Source of the DNA: Halococcus saccharolyticus DSM 5350
Lineage (GTDB): Archaea > Halobacteriota > Halobacteria > Halobacteriales > Halococcaceae
Assembly (NCBI RefSeq): GCF_000336915.1
Contig: NZ_AOMD01000012.1
Coordinates: 62,001-126,000 of the forward strand
Direction: 5' to 3'
DNA length: 64,000 bases
In this document: positions 17,530-26,053 of the stretch, in pieces
How the letters are laid out: every line of letters starts with the position of its first letter
How positions within the stretch are numbered: the first letter of the stretch is position 1
Position numbers and translations under genes: made by a program
Notes under the pieces: model-generated
The model's database searches: none
The model's input: the letters and a program-made list of their open reading frames with translations, nothing else
What the model was told of the DNA's origin: nothing

Positions 17530-18447
17530 TCAGTCGTCGGCCGGGGCACGACTCGTCATTTCGACATCGGCGGCGTCGACACCGAGTTCGTCGATGGCGG
17601 CCTGGGCGGCGCGTTTGCCCGACAGCAGCATGGCACCGAAGGTGGGTCCCATCCGGGGGAGGCCGTAGGTGGTCGCGGTCGCCATTCCGGTGACGATCAG
17701 GCCGGGGTGGACGAGTCCGGTGTGCTCGACGACGGCATCCTCGCTCTTGCCGACCCACATCGAGTCGTGGCCGGGCGAGTCGTGGCCGGGTGCGCCGTAG
17801 GACTCGTCGCCAGTCTGGTCCATCCCGCTCGCGTCGTCTTCGAGACCCGGCGCATTCAGCACGCCGCGTTCGTCGAGTTTCTTGATCGCCATCGCGTCGT
17901 GGCCGGTGGCATCGATCACGAGTTTGCCTTCGACGGCGATGGGATCGACGCAGGTGATCTCGCGGGGGAGGGCGTGGACGGGCGTCCAGTTCATCACGAT
18001 CCCACCGACTCGGTGATCCTCACGGATCACGATATCGGTGAACTCGGTCATGTTCTGCATTTTCGCGCCCGCATCGCAAGCAGCTTTGATCAGCCCCGAA
18101 CACGCCTCGGGACCGTTCGCAACGTGGAGGCCCTCGCTGTCTTGGGACTGTTTGAAGTCGACGTCGAGGTCGTCGAGCACCGTCTGTGCGGGCTCACGCA
18201 CCGTGACCTTGTTCATCAGGAATCCCCCGAGCCAGAACCCACCACCCAGGTAGTTGTTCTTCTCGACGATCATCGTCTTCACGCCGCGCTCGGCGAGTTC
18301 CTTGCCCGCCATCAATCCCGACGGCCCGCCGCCGACGATAATCACATCCGAGTCCGAGAAGTCCATGAACTCCTCGGTCCACTCCTGGCCGATCGCGCGT
18401 GTCACGTCCGCCTCGCCGACCTCGCTGAACTGCTCGAATTCGCTCAT
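17530..18447 (-). CDS. thi4: Thiazole synthase Thi4 (Cys-type)
   Basis: 305 aa. Makes the thiazole half of thiamine from NAD and glycine. The dinucleotide motif [19 protein letters not shown] starts near residue 35, and GGGFWLGG follows at 68-75. Cys166 in [11 protein letters not shown] aligns with the active-site cysteine shown to be essential in Haloferax volcanii Thi4 (C165), the residue that gives up its sulfur in yeast-type suicidal enzymes; sulfide-using methanogen Thi4 has His there. The C-terminal [17 protein letters not shown] closes the fold. Monocistronic and probably repressed by ThiR through the palindrome over its start. Confidence 0.93.
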   Translation of the reverse strand: MSEFEQFSEVGEADVTRAIGQEWTEEFMDFSDSDVIIVGGGPSGLMAGKELAERGVKTMIVEKNNYLGGGFWLGGFLMNKVTVREPAQTVLDDLDVDFKQSQDSEGLHVANGPEACSGLIKAACDAGAKMQNMTEFTDIVIREDHRVGGIVMNWTPVHALPREITCVDPIAVEGKLVIDATGHDAMAIKKLDERGVLNAPGLEDDASGMDQTGDESYGAPGHDSPGHDSMWVGKSEDAVVEHTGLVHPGLIVTGMATATTYGLPRMGPTFGAMLLSGKRAAQAAIDELGVDAADVEMTSRAPADD

Positions 18448-18462
18448 ACCACTCAGTGGTAT
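18446..18462. promoter_or_regulatory. 17-bp palindrome over the thi4 start, candidate ThiR operator
   Basis: ATACCACT-C-AGTGGTAT is a perfect 8+1+8 inverted repeat that includes the first two bases of the thi4 start codon (read on the minus strand). A related half-site ACTCGTGGTA occurs 14 bases upstream of it (18465-18474). A TATA-like TTTTGTA (minus strand, 18473-18479) lies 26-32 bases from the ATG. A protein bound here would cover the transcription start. Confidence 0.6.
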
Positions 18463-18558
18463 TTACTCGTGGTACAAAACAGTTTCGGGCTGTCGCCGAT
18501 CGAGTGTCTCGGGGTCACCTTGGTCCGAGGCGGTTCGATTCACGATTGGTGATCGGTT

Positions 18559-21015
18559 CTACGCGTCCGGAATTTCGAGCGAAACGGTCTCGCTGGCGTC
18601 CTCGCCGACGACGCTGACGGTGAACTCGTACTCGCCGGCCGCCACGTCGGAGAAATCCATCCCGACGATGTCGTCGCGAGTCAGGTCGTGCGGGTCGTCG
18701 TCGGCGTTGTCGAAGGTGATCTCCTCGATCTGCTCGGGGGAGAGGCCCGATGCGGTGATTTCGACGTCGTACGGCCCGTCGTACGCCCCGTAGACGATGT
18801 CGAGATTGAGAATCCCGTTGTCCGGCGGTGAGCTGACTGTGTTGGCACAGCAGTCCCTGAACCTGACGTTCAGCGGATCGTCCGCCGGCGGGTCGTGAAA
18901 GTCCGTGTCGTCCTCGCCGTCGCCCCCGTCGTCCTCTCCTTTGGGATCGGGATCGTAGACGTACAGCCCGTCGTTGGGGTACGAGCGGGCGGGTCCGCCA
19001 AACCCGTCCTCACAGCAGAGCACCCGTCCGTCGTCCATCGCGTAGACGTTGTCGATGTTGCGGAGCGCGTCGTCGGCGTCCGCGGGCGGATCGGTGAAAT
19101 CGGGACCGACGATGACCGGTTCGAGCGTCGAGACGTTGTAATCGGATTCGAGCTCGCCACGGTAGACCACGCCGCCGTCGACGCGGTCCATCCGGATGTC
19201 GCCCGTGTTGTCGGCCATATCGTCGTTGAACTCGGAGATGCCGAAGTAGACGAAATCGCCCGGCCCAGCGCCATCGACGCTGTCGACGCCCTCCGCCTTG
19301 TTGAACTCAATGGAGGCCCCGATCTCCTTCGCGGCCGCACGTGTTTCGAGGAACGGCACTTTCCGGAGCTCCTCGTCGACCTCGTCCGGGCCGCGTTCTT
19401 CGTACTGTGCAGCCCAGTCGAGTATCTCCTCGTTCGTGATGTAGTTCCGATTGCCGCCCTCGATGACCGCCTTGTCGGCCTCTTCGAGTGCTTTCTGGGG
19501 ATCGTCCTCCCAGTCGGTCTCAGCATGCGCGAGGTAGTCCTCCTGTGTCACGTCGTCGTACTCGGCGATCCACGCCTCGGCCTCGGCGTTGCTCGCGTGT
19601 CCCAGTTCGATCCACTCGATTCCGAGATTCACGTTTGCCGGGGAGTTGCGCTCGCCGGCCTCCGCTGCGGAGGCCGCGTCGTTGGTGATTTTCGGGGCAT
19701 ACAGGATGCCCGCGACCTCCATCGGATCATCGTAGCTCGGGATCGGCTCGTCGGCGACGAACTTGTAGATGCCCTTGCTGTCACCGTCCGAACAGCCGTA
19801 GGCGGTTCGCTCGTCGGCTTGGATGTTTGGAGCCTCCCAGGCCGCCCGTCCCATCACGTAGTACTTGATCGGCTGCGGTTCGTCGGCCGCCGGGTCGCGG
19901 ATGTCGACGTGGTAGCCGTACCGATACGGGTTAGGGTAGACGTCGCCGATGGGGAGAACGTTGTTGTTGTCCTCGACCTGGTCCACCGGCTCCGCGCCGA
20001 GGTAATAGGCGAGGAACTCGACGCCCGTCAGCGCCCAGTACCCCTGCGGCTCGAAGGCGTCGTCGCCGTAGTACTCAGGGATGGCTTCGCCGATTTCCGA
20101 GGGGTTTGGTCGGTTCCAGAACTGACAGCCGCCAATGAGCCCCTTCCCGCTGCCGGCCTCCTCGATGTCGCCGACCGTGTGCGTGAGCGAAACCCGCGGG
20201 TGGGCGTAGTTCTCTTCGGAGGAGAGCATCGTGTTCCACGGGCTGAGGTCGCCGTAGCAGTTAATGCGCGTACCGCCGAGGTCGCGGAGCGCGTCGGTGT
20301 TCGCGAGGTTGATCGCGTTCTCCAAGTCCGCCTCCCACTCGCCGTCGTCGTCTTGGCTGATCGGAATCCGGGAGACGTTCCCGGGACTGTTCTCCCAGTT
20401 CGTGAAGAGATAGCCCTCCGTGCCGTCGTCCGTGGTGACGAACTGGTTGCAATCGGGGTTGCTTGCGGCCAGTCCGTACTGTGTTCCCCTGAAGAATGGA
20501 CGTTCCCCACGGAGGCGGTCGGTGGCGTCCTCCCGGATGAGGTTCCGTCCATCGGGCGTCTGGGTTACGCCGAGGAGTTCCTCACCGCTGTTAATCGGCT
20601 CGCGGCCCCGTGCGAGCAGCACGTACTCCCCGTTGCCCGCGCGGACGCGCCCCTGCTCGTCTTCGGTCTGGGGTGTCGAGACTTCCTCGAAGTCGTCGTT
20701 GTCGCCGTTCAGTTCGAAGTTGAAACCGCTGAAGTACCCGACGCCCGCTCGGTTGAATGGCTCCGGGTTTTCCTCGCTCGGGTGCTGGAGGCTGTACAGT
20801 AGTCCGCCGTCTTCGAACACGAACGGTCCTGTCACCTCGGCACCGAACGCAGTCGTCGAGAACCGCTTGAGATCGCCCTTGACGCTCGGGGCACCGCGAG
20901 TATCCGACTCCTCCACCTCTTCCGAGTGTTTCGCACTCGCAGTACCGACCACGCTGGCACCGAGCGTGGCCGCCACTGACGTCGCCATCAGCTTCCGTCG
21001 GGTGAATTCGACCAT
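18559..21015 (-). CDS. PhoX-like secreted protein (DUF839), Tat signal
   Basis: 818 aa from the ATG at 21015, chosen because it opens a Tat signal: FTRRKLMATSVAATLGASVVG then ASA as cleavage site near residue 28. The body (about 40-700) matches the DUF839/PhoX family, beta-propeller Ca2+/Fe-dependent alkaline phosphatases, with FTNWENSPGNVSR, GGCQFWN and LCCEDGFGG. After an Asp-rich linker (about 700-720), a C-terminal beta-sandwich-like domain contains YEFTVSVVGEDASETVSL. It should act outside the cell. Phosphatase activity is inferred. Its promoter carries an inverted repeat. Confidence 0.82.
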   Translation of the reverse strand: MVEFTRRKLMATSVAATLGASVVGTASAKHSEEVEESDTRGAPSVKGDLKRFSTTAFGAEVTGPFVFEDGGLLYSLQHPSEENPEPFNRAGVGYFSGFNFELNGDNDDFEEVSTPQTEDEQGRVRAGNGEYVLLARGREPINSGEELLGVTQTPDGRNLIREDATDRLRGERPFFRGTQYGLAASNPDCNQFVTTDDGTEGYLFTNWENSPGNVSRIPISQDDDGEWEADLENAINLANTDALRDLGGTRINCYGDLSPWNTMLSSEENYAHPRVSLTHTVGDIEEAGSGKGLIGGCQFWNRPNPSEIGEAIPEYYGDDAFEPQGYWALTGVEFLAYYLGAEPVDQVEDNNNVLPIGDVYPNPYRYGYHVDIRDPAADEPQPIKYYVMGRAAWEAPNIQADERTAYGCSDGDSKGIYKFVADEPIPSYDDPMEVAGILYAPKITNDAASAAEAGERNSPANVNLGIEWIELGHASNAEAEAWIAEYDDVTQEDYLAHAETDWEDDPQKALEEADKAVIEGGNRNYITNEEILDWAAQYEERGPDEVDEELRKVPFLETRAAAKEIGASIEFNKAEGVDSVDGAGPGDFVYFGISEFNDDMADNTGDIRMDRVDGGVVYRGELESDYNVSTLEPVIVGPDFTDPPADADDALRNIDNVYAMDDGRVLCCEDGFGGPARSYPNDGLYVYDPDPKGEDDGGDGEDDTDFHDPPADDPLNVRFRDCCANTVSSPPDNGILNLDIVYGAYDGPYDVEITASGLSPEQIEEITFDNADDDPHDLTRDDIVGMDFSDVAAGEYEFTVSVVGEDASETVSLEIPDA

Positions 21016-21041
21016 GCAAACGAGCGCACATACCGATGTGG

Positions 21042-21062
21042 AAAGTAAGTTTACAACGTAAA
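21042..21062 (-). promoter_or_regulatory. Promoter of the PhoX-like gene with inverted repeat
   Basis: Minus-strand TTACTTT (21042-21048) is a TATA box 27-33 bases from the ATG. Directly upstream is the inverted repeat TTTAC-AAC-GTAAA (21050-21062), at the place where activators or TFB contact the DNA. Confidence 0.5.
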
Positions 21063-21335
21063 TAGTGGTGGTGTATTTAGTGATCACAACAGGGACATAC
21101 TGCTATACAGTCGATCCGAAATCCGTTCAGCATGATCCTCCGGTGTTCCGGTTGTCGTCTATAGGTTTTCGATAACGGTCGCCGAAATACTTCCAGTCGA
21201 GCCCGTCCCCGCTCGATACTTCTCTAGTGGATATCGATGCTACGGATCGACGATGCTGTTGTGTGATATAGGCATAAGAAGGAGAACGTGGCGAGCACTC
21301 CCCGGTGTTCGAGGGGTGTGCCGGCGTATCGGTGG
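21063..21335. other. Intergenic region without a recognisable gene
   Basis: About 270 bases, lower in G+C than its surroundings. Contains a TATA-like TGATATAGGCATAAG near 21265-21280 but no ORF with coding character on either strand. Possibly the leader of something small, or just spacer. Confidence 0.4.
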
Positions 21336-21764
21336 CTACTCCATGCCGCGCTCTCTCGCGCCCTTTCGAATCCCTTTGGCACGCTTTCGGACCCGAGAGG
21401 CATATCGACCGACTTTCTCGGGTTTCACACCGTAAAACGACGCGACCCAGTTGACGTCGGTGCCGGGTTGGGTCAGGAAGTACGCAACGAGCGTGTCGCG
21501 GCCGGCCTGAATGATTCCTGGTGGAACGCCCCGAACGCCCGTCCCTTCCTCCTGAAATCCATTCACGTCGAAGTAGACGGCGGCGTACAGTTCCGCGAGA
21601 TCGGGATCGTCGAAGGTGATCCCGTCGTGGTGTGGTGCTTCGAACCGATACTGCGGCCCCTCACCGGTCGCGGAAACGTGCTCCGTGATCCGCACGCCGA
21701 GGACGTACTCCCTGAACGCCGACTCGCCCCGTTCGACGCCGGACGCATTATCGGATCGTGACAT
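21336..21764 (-). CDS. Conserved haloarchaeal hypothetical protein
   Basis: 142 aa, mixed charge with a basic C-terminus (ASRVRKRAKGIRKGARERG). The middle part reads EAPHHDGITFDDPDLAELYA and YFDVNGFQEEGTG, then QAGRDTLVAYFLTQPGTDVNWVASFYG. The sequence looks like a genuine folded domain with G+C-rich third positions, but I do not recognise the family with confidence. No membrane segment or signal peptide. Stands alone between the PhoX gene and the divergent DUF2298 gene; upstream is a 164-base gap. Confidence 0.7.
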   Translation of the reverse strand: MSRSDNASGVERGESAFREYVLGVRITEHVSATGEGPQYRFEAPHHDGITFDDPDLAELYAAVYFDVNGFQEEGTGVRGVPPGIIQAGRDTLVAYFLTQPGTDVNWVASFYGVKPEKVGRYASRVRKRAKGIRKGARERGME

Positions 21765-21894
21765 GCTGGTCGACCCATCCTGCGAGTCGGGCTTAAGTCG
21801 TTGTAATTGCGCTATATACCCCTCGGGGCGGATCGGGAACGCTACCCAGGCCGTGATTCGCTGCCGTTCGAGCGGTGTGGACCGGCAAACAAAA

Positions 21895-21903
21895 GCGTAT
21901 TAC
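21895..21903 (+). promoter_or_regulatory. TATA-like box of the DUF2298 gene
   Basis: AGCGTATTA lies 26-34 bases upstream of the ATG at 21929 and decides against the longer in-frame start at 21875. Confidence 0.45.
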
Positions 21904-21928
21904 GGGCTTGCGATTACCGTTCGGACGG

Positions 21929-24349
21929 ATGGAGTACGGCCTCGTCGCAGTGTGGTGGGTGGCTGTCGTCGGCCTCGCGCTGTTCGGTCTGCCGGTCGCC
22001 GCGTGGCTTTGTTCGACGCTCCCGGGCCGCGGCGCGGGGTTTTCGCTCGGTATCGCGTTGACGATCGTGACGCTCGTCGCGTTCTGGGTCGGCCACCTCG
22101 TGCTCGGGTGGGTGGCGCTCGGGGCCGGCCTCGCCGCCCTCGCGGTCGCGGCGGTGCTCGCGGTACGGGGAGGTGTCACCATCGACCGTCGGGCGGCTGC
22201 CGAGGCGCTCGTGGTGTTCTCCGTCGTTTACCTCGGCGTTCTCGTCGTGCGGTCGGTCGAGCCGGGAATCACGCCCGGCGGCGAGAAGTTCCTCGATTTC
22301 GGGCTGCTGGCCTCGCTGTACCGTGCTCCACAGCTACCGCCGGAGGACTTCTGGTTTGCGGGGGAGTCGCTGATCTACTACTACGGCGGTCACTTCCTCG
22401 CGTCGCTTTTGACCCGACTCACCGGAACCCACCCTTGGTTCGGGTTCAATCTCTCGATGGCGGTGTTTTTCGGGACGCTCGCGGCTGGAGCGTACGAACT
22501 TGCGGGCTCGATCGCGGCCAACCGATCCAGCGATGATTCGACCGGCTCACGGTTCGCCTCACACGAGTCGGCCGGTCCGGATTCGGCCATTACCGCCGAC
22601 TCGACCGTCGACTCACGCTCGATCGCCAATCGCGTCACGACCGGCCTGCGTGGTCGCCACGAGCGCGTCATCGCCGGTGTTACGGCAGTCTTCTTTACGA
22701 TCTGCGCGAGCAACCCTTCGACCGCGATTCGGTTATTGGTGCGGCGACTGCCAGGGGCGATCCGCGGCGAGGCCGCGACGGCGTTCGCGGCGGCCCACTC
22801 ACAGCTCGTGACCGAGTGGGTCCTCGAACCGATCCCTCAGGAGTACAACTACAAGGTCGCCAGTCGGATCATCCCCCTGACCTACGACCCGTTTCCGCTG
22901 TTCGGGATCGTGCGGGGCGACATCCGGCCCTACCTCCTGAGTACGCCCTTTCTGCTCGTCGTGGCGGGCCTCTGCTACGCCTACTACCGCACGCCGGCGA
23001 CCGCGGTCCGCCGTCGTCGCGCGGTAGTGTTCGGTGCGGTTCCCATCGTCGGCGGGTTCATGGCCATCGTGAACACGTGGAGCTTTCCGACAGTCCTCGG
23101 CCTGTTGTGGCTCTCGCTGACGTTCGCCGATGCAGAACTGCGCTCGCTGCTCCCGACGAGCGCGGCCACGACTGTCGACCGATTCGTCGACAGCGCGGCG
23201 TCCGCCACGATGCGCGGCGCACTCGCCCGAACGATCGGGGCGGCAGGGATCACGGTCGGTGCGGGGTTCGTCGGAGTGCTCGCCGCGCTCCCCTTCCTTC
23301 TCGGGCCGGTGGGGTCGCGGCCGAGTACGCCCATCGTCGTGCTCGAAGCCGCCGCACGCAGCTCGCTCGGGTCGTTGCTGCTCGTCCACGGGGCGTTCCT
23401 CGCGGTGCTCGTCGCTGCCTCGTTCGCGTGGCTCCGCGGCCGCGTGGCGACGTCGGTCGTGACCGCCGGCCTGCTCGGCTACCTCGTTCTCGTCGCGCTC
23501 GCTCCGACGACGCTCGCGGCGTTCGCGCTGTTCGGCCCACTGCTCGTCGTGGGCTGGTACGTCCTTGCCACCGATCGCAATGTCGGCTTCGAGGGCGTGC
23601 TCGTGGTCGCCGGCCTCGGGCTCGTGCTTTTCGCCGAACTCGTCTACGTCCAGGAGGGTGGCGGCAGCCGGTTCAACACCGTCGTCAAGACCTACATGCC
23701 GACGTGGGTTCTCTGGGCGAGCGCCACCGGTGTCCTCCTCCCGCGGCTCGTCCGCGGGCGAGGTGAGTGGTCGTGGAGTCGTCGCCGCCAGCAAGTTGGT
23801 GCCGTGCTCGCCGCGGTGCTCGTGGTCTCGACCGCAGTGTATGGCGGGGTTGCACTCAAAAGCCACTTCGACGATCCCGATACCGGCGGCTCGACGCTCG
23901 ATGGCCTCGCCGCGGCCGAGGAGAATATCCCCGATCAGGTCGCCGCCATCCGCTGGCTCGACAACCGTTCCGGCCGACCGACGATCGTCGCCGCACCTGG
24001 TATCGCAGTTTACGCCTGGAGCGCCAGCCCGGCGTCGAGCCTCACGGGCTTTCCGACGATCGCCGGCGTTTCCCACGAGATCCAGTACCGCAGTCGGGAG
24101 GCGTACGTCGATCGCGTCCGAGCGGTCAACACCATCTACCTCGGCTCGGACGCGTGGCGAGCCGAGCTGCTCTCCCGGTACGATGTCGAATACGTGTACG
24201 TCGGACCGTCCGAACGCGATCGCTACGGCGATATCCGGCCGTTCGACGGGCTTCTCGGCGTCACAGTCGCCTTCCGCGCCGATGACGTGACGATCTACGC
24301 CGTGAACCACAGCCGACTGTCCGAGAGCGACCGGAACGTCTCGGGATGA
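21929..24349 (+). CDS. DUF2298 multi-spanning membrane protein (YYY family)
   Basis: 806 aa, more than a dozen hydrophobic helices. The family name comes from the Tyr-rich segment seen here as FAGESLIYYYGGHFLAS near residue 150. It also has NTWSFPTVLGLLWLSL and GGGSRFNTVVKTYMPTWVLW, matching the archaeal/Chloroflexi DUF2298 family. These resemble lipid-linked sugar glycosyltransferases of the GT-C type, so a role in surface glycosylation is plausible but unproven. Residues about 195-235 form a Ser/Asp-rich loop unlike the rest, probably a variable insertion. The soluble C-terminal part ends with YVGPSERDRYGDIRPF. Confidence 0.82.
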   Translation: MEYGLVAVWWVAVVGLALFGLPVAAWLCSTLPGRGAGFSLGIALTIVTLVAFWVGHLVLGWVALGAGLAALAVAAVLAVRGGVTIDRRAAAEALVVFSVVYLGVLVVRSVEPGITPGGEKFLDFGLLASLYRAPQLPPEDFWFAGESLIYYYGGHFLASLLTRLTGTHPWFGFNLSMAVFFGTLAAGAYELAGSIAANRSSDDSTGSRFASHESAGPDSAITADSTVDSRSIANRVTTGLRGRHERVIAGVTAVFFTICASNPSTAIRLLVRRLPGAIRGEAATAFAAAHSQLVTEWVLEPIPQEYNYKVASRIIPLTYDPFPLFGIVRGDIRPYLLSTPFLLVVAGLCYAYYRTPATAVRRRRAVVFGAVPIVGGFMAIVNTWSFPTVLGLLWLSLTFADAELRSLLPTSAATTVDRFVDSAASATMRGALARTIGAAGITVGAGFVGVLAALPFLLGPVGSRPSTPIVVLEAAARSSLGSLLLVHGAFLAVLVAASFAWLRGRVATSVVTAGLLGYLVLVALAPTTLAAFALFGPLLVVGWYVLATDRNVGFEGVLVVAGLGLVLFAELVYVQEGGGSRFNTVVKTYMPTWVLWASATGVLLPRLVRGRGEWSWSRRRQQVGAVLAAVLVVSTAVYGGVALKSHFDDPDTGGSTLDGLAAAEENIPDQVAAIRWLDNRSGRPTIVAAPGIAVYAWSASPASSLTGFPTIAGVSHEIQYRSREAYVDRVRAVNTIYLGSDAWRAELLSRYDVEYVYVGPSERDRYGDIRPFDGLLGVTVAFRADDVTIYAVNHSRLSESDRNVSG

Positions 24350-24401
24350 GCAAGAGGCGGCGTCCGCGGTGAGCGCCACGAACGCCCTTTTCGGGGCGGT
24401 G

Positions 24402-25157
24402 TCAGACCGTTTCGGACTGGAGCCACGGCAACTGTCTGGCACCGAGCCACCGGACCAGCGCCGAGGAGGCGTACCCCAGGACGCCGACCGCGATCATCCC
24501 GACGACGACGTTCGGGTACTCGCCGGCGGTGAACGCGTTCCAGATGAAGTAGCCGAGTCCGGTGCTCGATAGCAGTTCCGCCGCGACGAGACTGACCCAT
24601 GCCAACCCCATCGCGTTGACGAGCCCCGTGTAGATCGAGGGGAGCGCACCGGGCAACACGACGTGACGCAGGGTCTGTGACGAGGAGGCCCCGAGCGAGC
24701 TGGCCGCCTGTGAGAACTCCTCCTCGATGTCTCGAACCCCCTCGATCGTGTTGAGGAGGATCGGGAAGAACGCGGCGAGGAAGATGATGAAGCGGACGAT
24801 GTTCGCGGGATTGATCAGGATGATCGTTAGCGCGGGGAACCACGCGATCGGCGGGATCGGGCGGAGCACTTCGAGGGAGGGGAAGAGGAGGTCCTCGGCG
24901 ACCTCGCTGCGCCCGATCAACAGCCCCAGCGGGACCGCAACCACCGCGGCGATCACGAAGGAGAGATATACCCGGAACGTGCTCAACAGAACCTCTTCCC
25001 AGAACGACGCCCCAGTTGCCGCGTCGACGAACGCCACCACCACCTCCGGCGGCGTGGGAAGGCTCGGAACCGCCCCGACGATCATGGTTGCAACGACCCA
25101 GATCGCAAGCAGCGCCAGCAGCGACACCGACTGCTCGGCGCGCCGGACGTACTCCAT
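24402..25157 (-). CDS. ABC importer permease (SsuC/TauC-like), second copy
   Basis: 251 aa, about six membrane helices. The EAA loop that docks the ATPase is AASSLGASSSQTLRHVVLPG (about 155-174). Its sequence and the LRPIPPIAWFPALTIIL motif are close to those of the other permease in this operon, so the two are paralogues. Last gene of the four-gene unit; its ATG overlaps the ATPase stop by one base (TGATG). The presence of two unlike permeases suggests a heterodimeric channel. Confidence 0.88.
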   Translation of the reverse strand: MEYVRRAEQSVSLLALLAIWVVATMIVGAVPSLPTPPEVVVAFVDAATGASFWEEVLLSTFRVYLSFVIAAVVAVPLGLLIGRSEVAEDLLFPSLEVLRPIPPIAWFPALTIILINPANIVRFIIFLAAFFPILLNTIEGVRDIEEEFSQAASSLGASSSQTLRHVVLPGALPSIYTGLVNAMGLAWVSLVAAELLSSTGLGYFIWNAFTAGEYPNVVVGMIAVGVLGYASSALVRWLGARQLPWLQSETV

Positions 25158-26053
25158 CAGGCCCGCCCCTCCGCCTGTTCCATCGCGCGTTCGGCCTCGT
25201 CGTGGATGCTCTCACTGGCCCGGCGCTGGAGCTCGTTGAACCGATCGGTGGTGACCATATCCGTATCACGCGGCCGGTCGAGGTCCACGTCGATGACGTC
25301 TTTGACCTGGCCCGGCCGGGCAGTCATCACGACCACCCGATCCGCGAGCAGGATCGCCTCCTCGACGTCGTGGGTGATGAAGAGAACTGTGCGGTCGTCG
25401 TCCTCCCAGACGTCGAGCAGCTTCTCCTGCATCAGCTCCTTGGTCATCGCGTCGAGCCCGCTGAACGGCTCGTCCATCAGCATGATGTCGGGATCGTTCG
25501 CGAGCAGCCGGGCGAGCTCGGCGCGCTGTTGCATCCCGCCGGAGAGCTCGTGAGGATAGGAATCCTCGAACCCCTCCAGCCCCATCTGATCAAACAGGCT
25601 GTCGATGCGACTTTGGTCGACCGCATCGCGCATCTGAGGGCCGAACCGGACGTTTTCGGTGATCGTCTTCCACGGGAACAGCCGGTTTTCCTGGAAGACC
25701 ACTCCCCGGGAAGGGTCGGGCTCGTTGACGGGATCGCCGTTGACCAGCACCTCGCCCTCGGTGGGGTCGAGATAGCCCGCGATACACTCCATCACGGTGG
25801 ATTTCCCACAGCCAGAGGGACCGAGGACGGTTACGAACTCCTCGGCCTCGATGTGGAGATCCATCGAATCGACGGCCGTTAACTCACCACCGTCGGTGCC
25901 GTACACCTTCGTCAGGTCTTGGATGTTGACGGTGCCGGTCCCGCTCGACTCCGTCCACGACCGGAACTCATCGTCGGCCGTGTCGTCGTGGGTCGCGTCG
26001 GTGTGTTGTTCGTCCGTGGCGGTGCGAGCGTTAGTGGTGTCACGTTCACTCAT
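25157..26053 (-). CDS. ABC importer ATP-binding protein (SsuB/TauB-like)
   Basis: 298 aa from the ATG at 26053, which lies four bases inside the upstream permease gene. Walker A GPSGCGKST at 78-86, Q-loop VVFQENRLFPW, signature LSGGMQQRAELARLLA, Walker B IMLMDEPFSGLDA and switch histidine FITHDVEEA. The first ~40 residues are a hydrophilic Thr/Asp tail absent from most homologues. Related to nitrate/sulfonate/taurine importers. Sits between the two permease genes. Confidence 0.92.
   Translation of the reverse strand: MSERDTTNARTATDEQHTDATHDDTADDEFRSWTESSGTGTVNIQDLTKVYGTDGGELTAVDSMDLHIEAEEFVTVLGPSGCGKSTVMECIAGYLDPTEGEVLVNGDPVNEPDPSRGVVFQENRLFPWKTITENVRFGPQMRDAVDQSRIDSLFDQMGLEGFEDSYPHELSGGMQQRAELARLLANDPDIMLMDEPFSGLDAMTKELMQEKLLDVWEDDDRTVLFITHDVEEAILLADRVVVMTARPGQVKDVIDVDLDRPRDTDMVTTDRFNELQRRASESIHDEAERAMEQAEGRA

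Noticed and set aside
18481-18558. Thiamine (TPP) riboswitch upstream of thi4
   Set aside because: The thi4 message appears to be leaderless, so there is no room for an aptamer; no conserved TPP core such as CUGAGA was seen.
18895-20802. 635-codon frame antisense to the PhoX-like gene
   Set aside because: Val/Arg/Asp-rich shadow of the real gene, which has a Tat signal and family motifs.
22799-24442. 547-codon minus-strand frame inside the DUF2298 gene
   Set aside because: Highly charged, repetitive Arg/Asp/Glu/His content typical of antisense frames.
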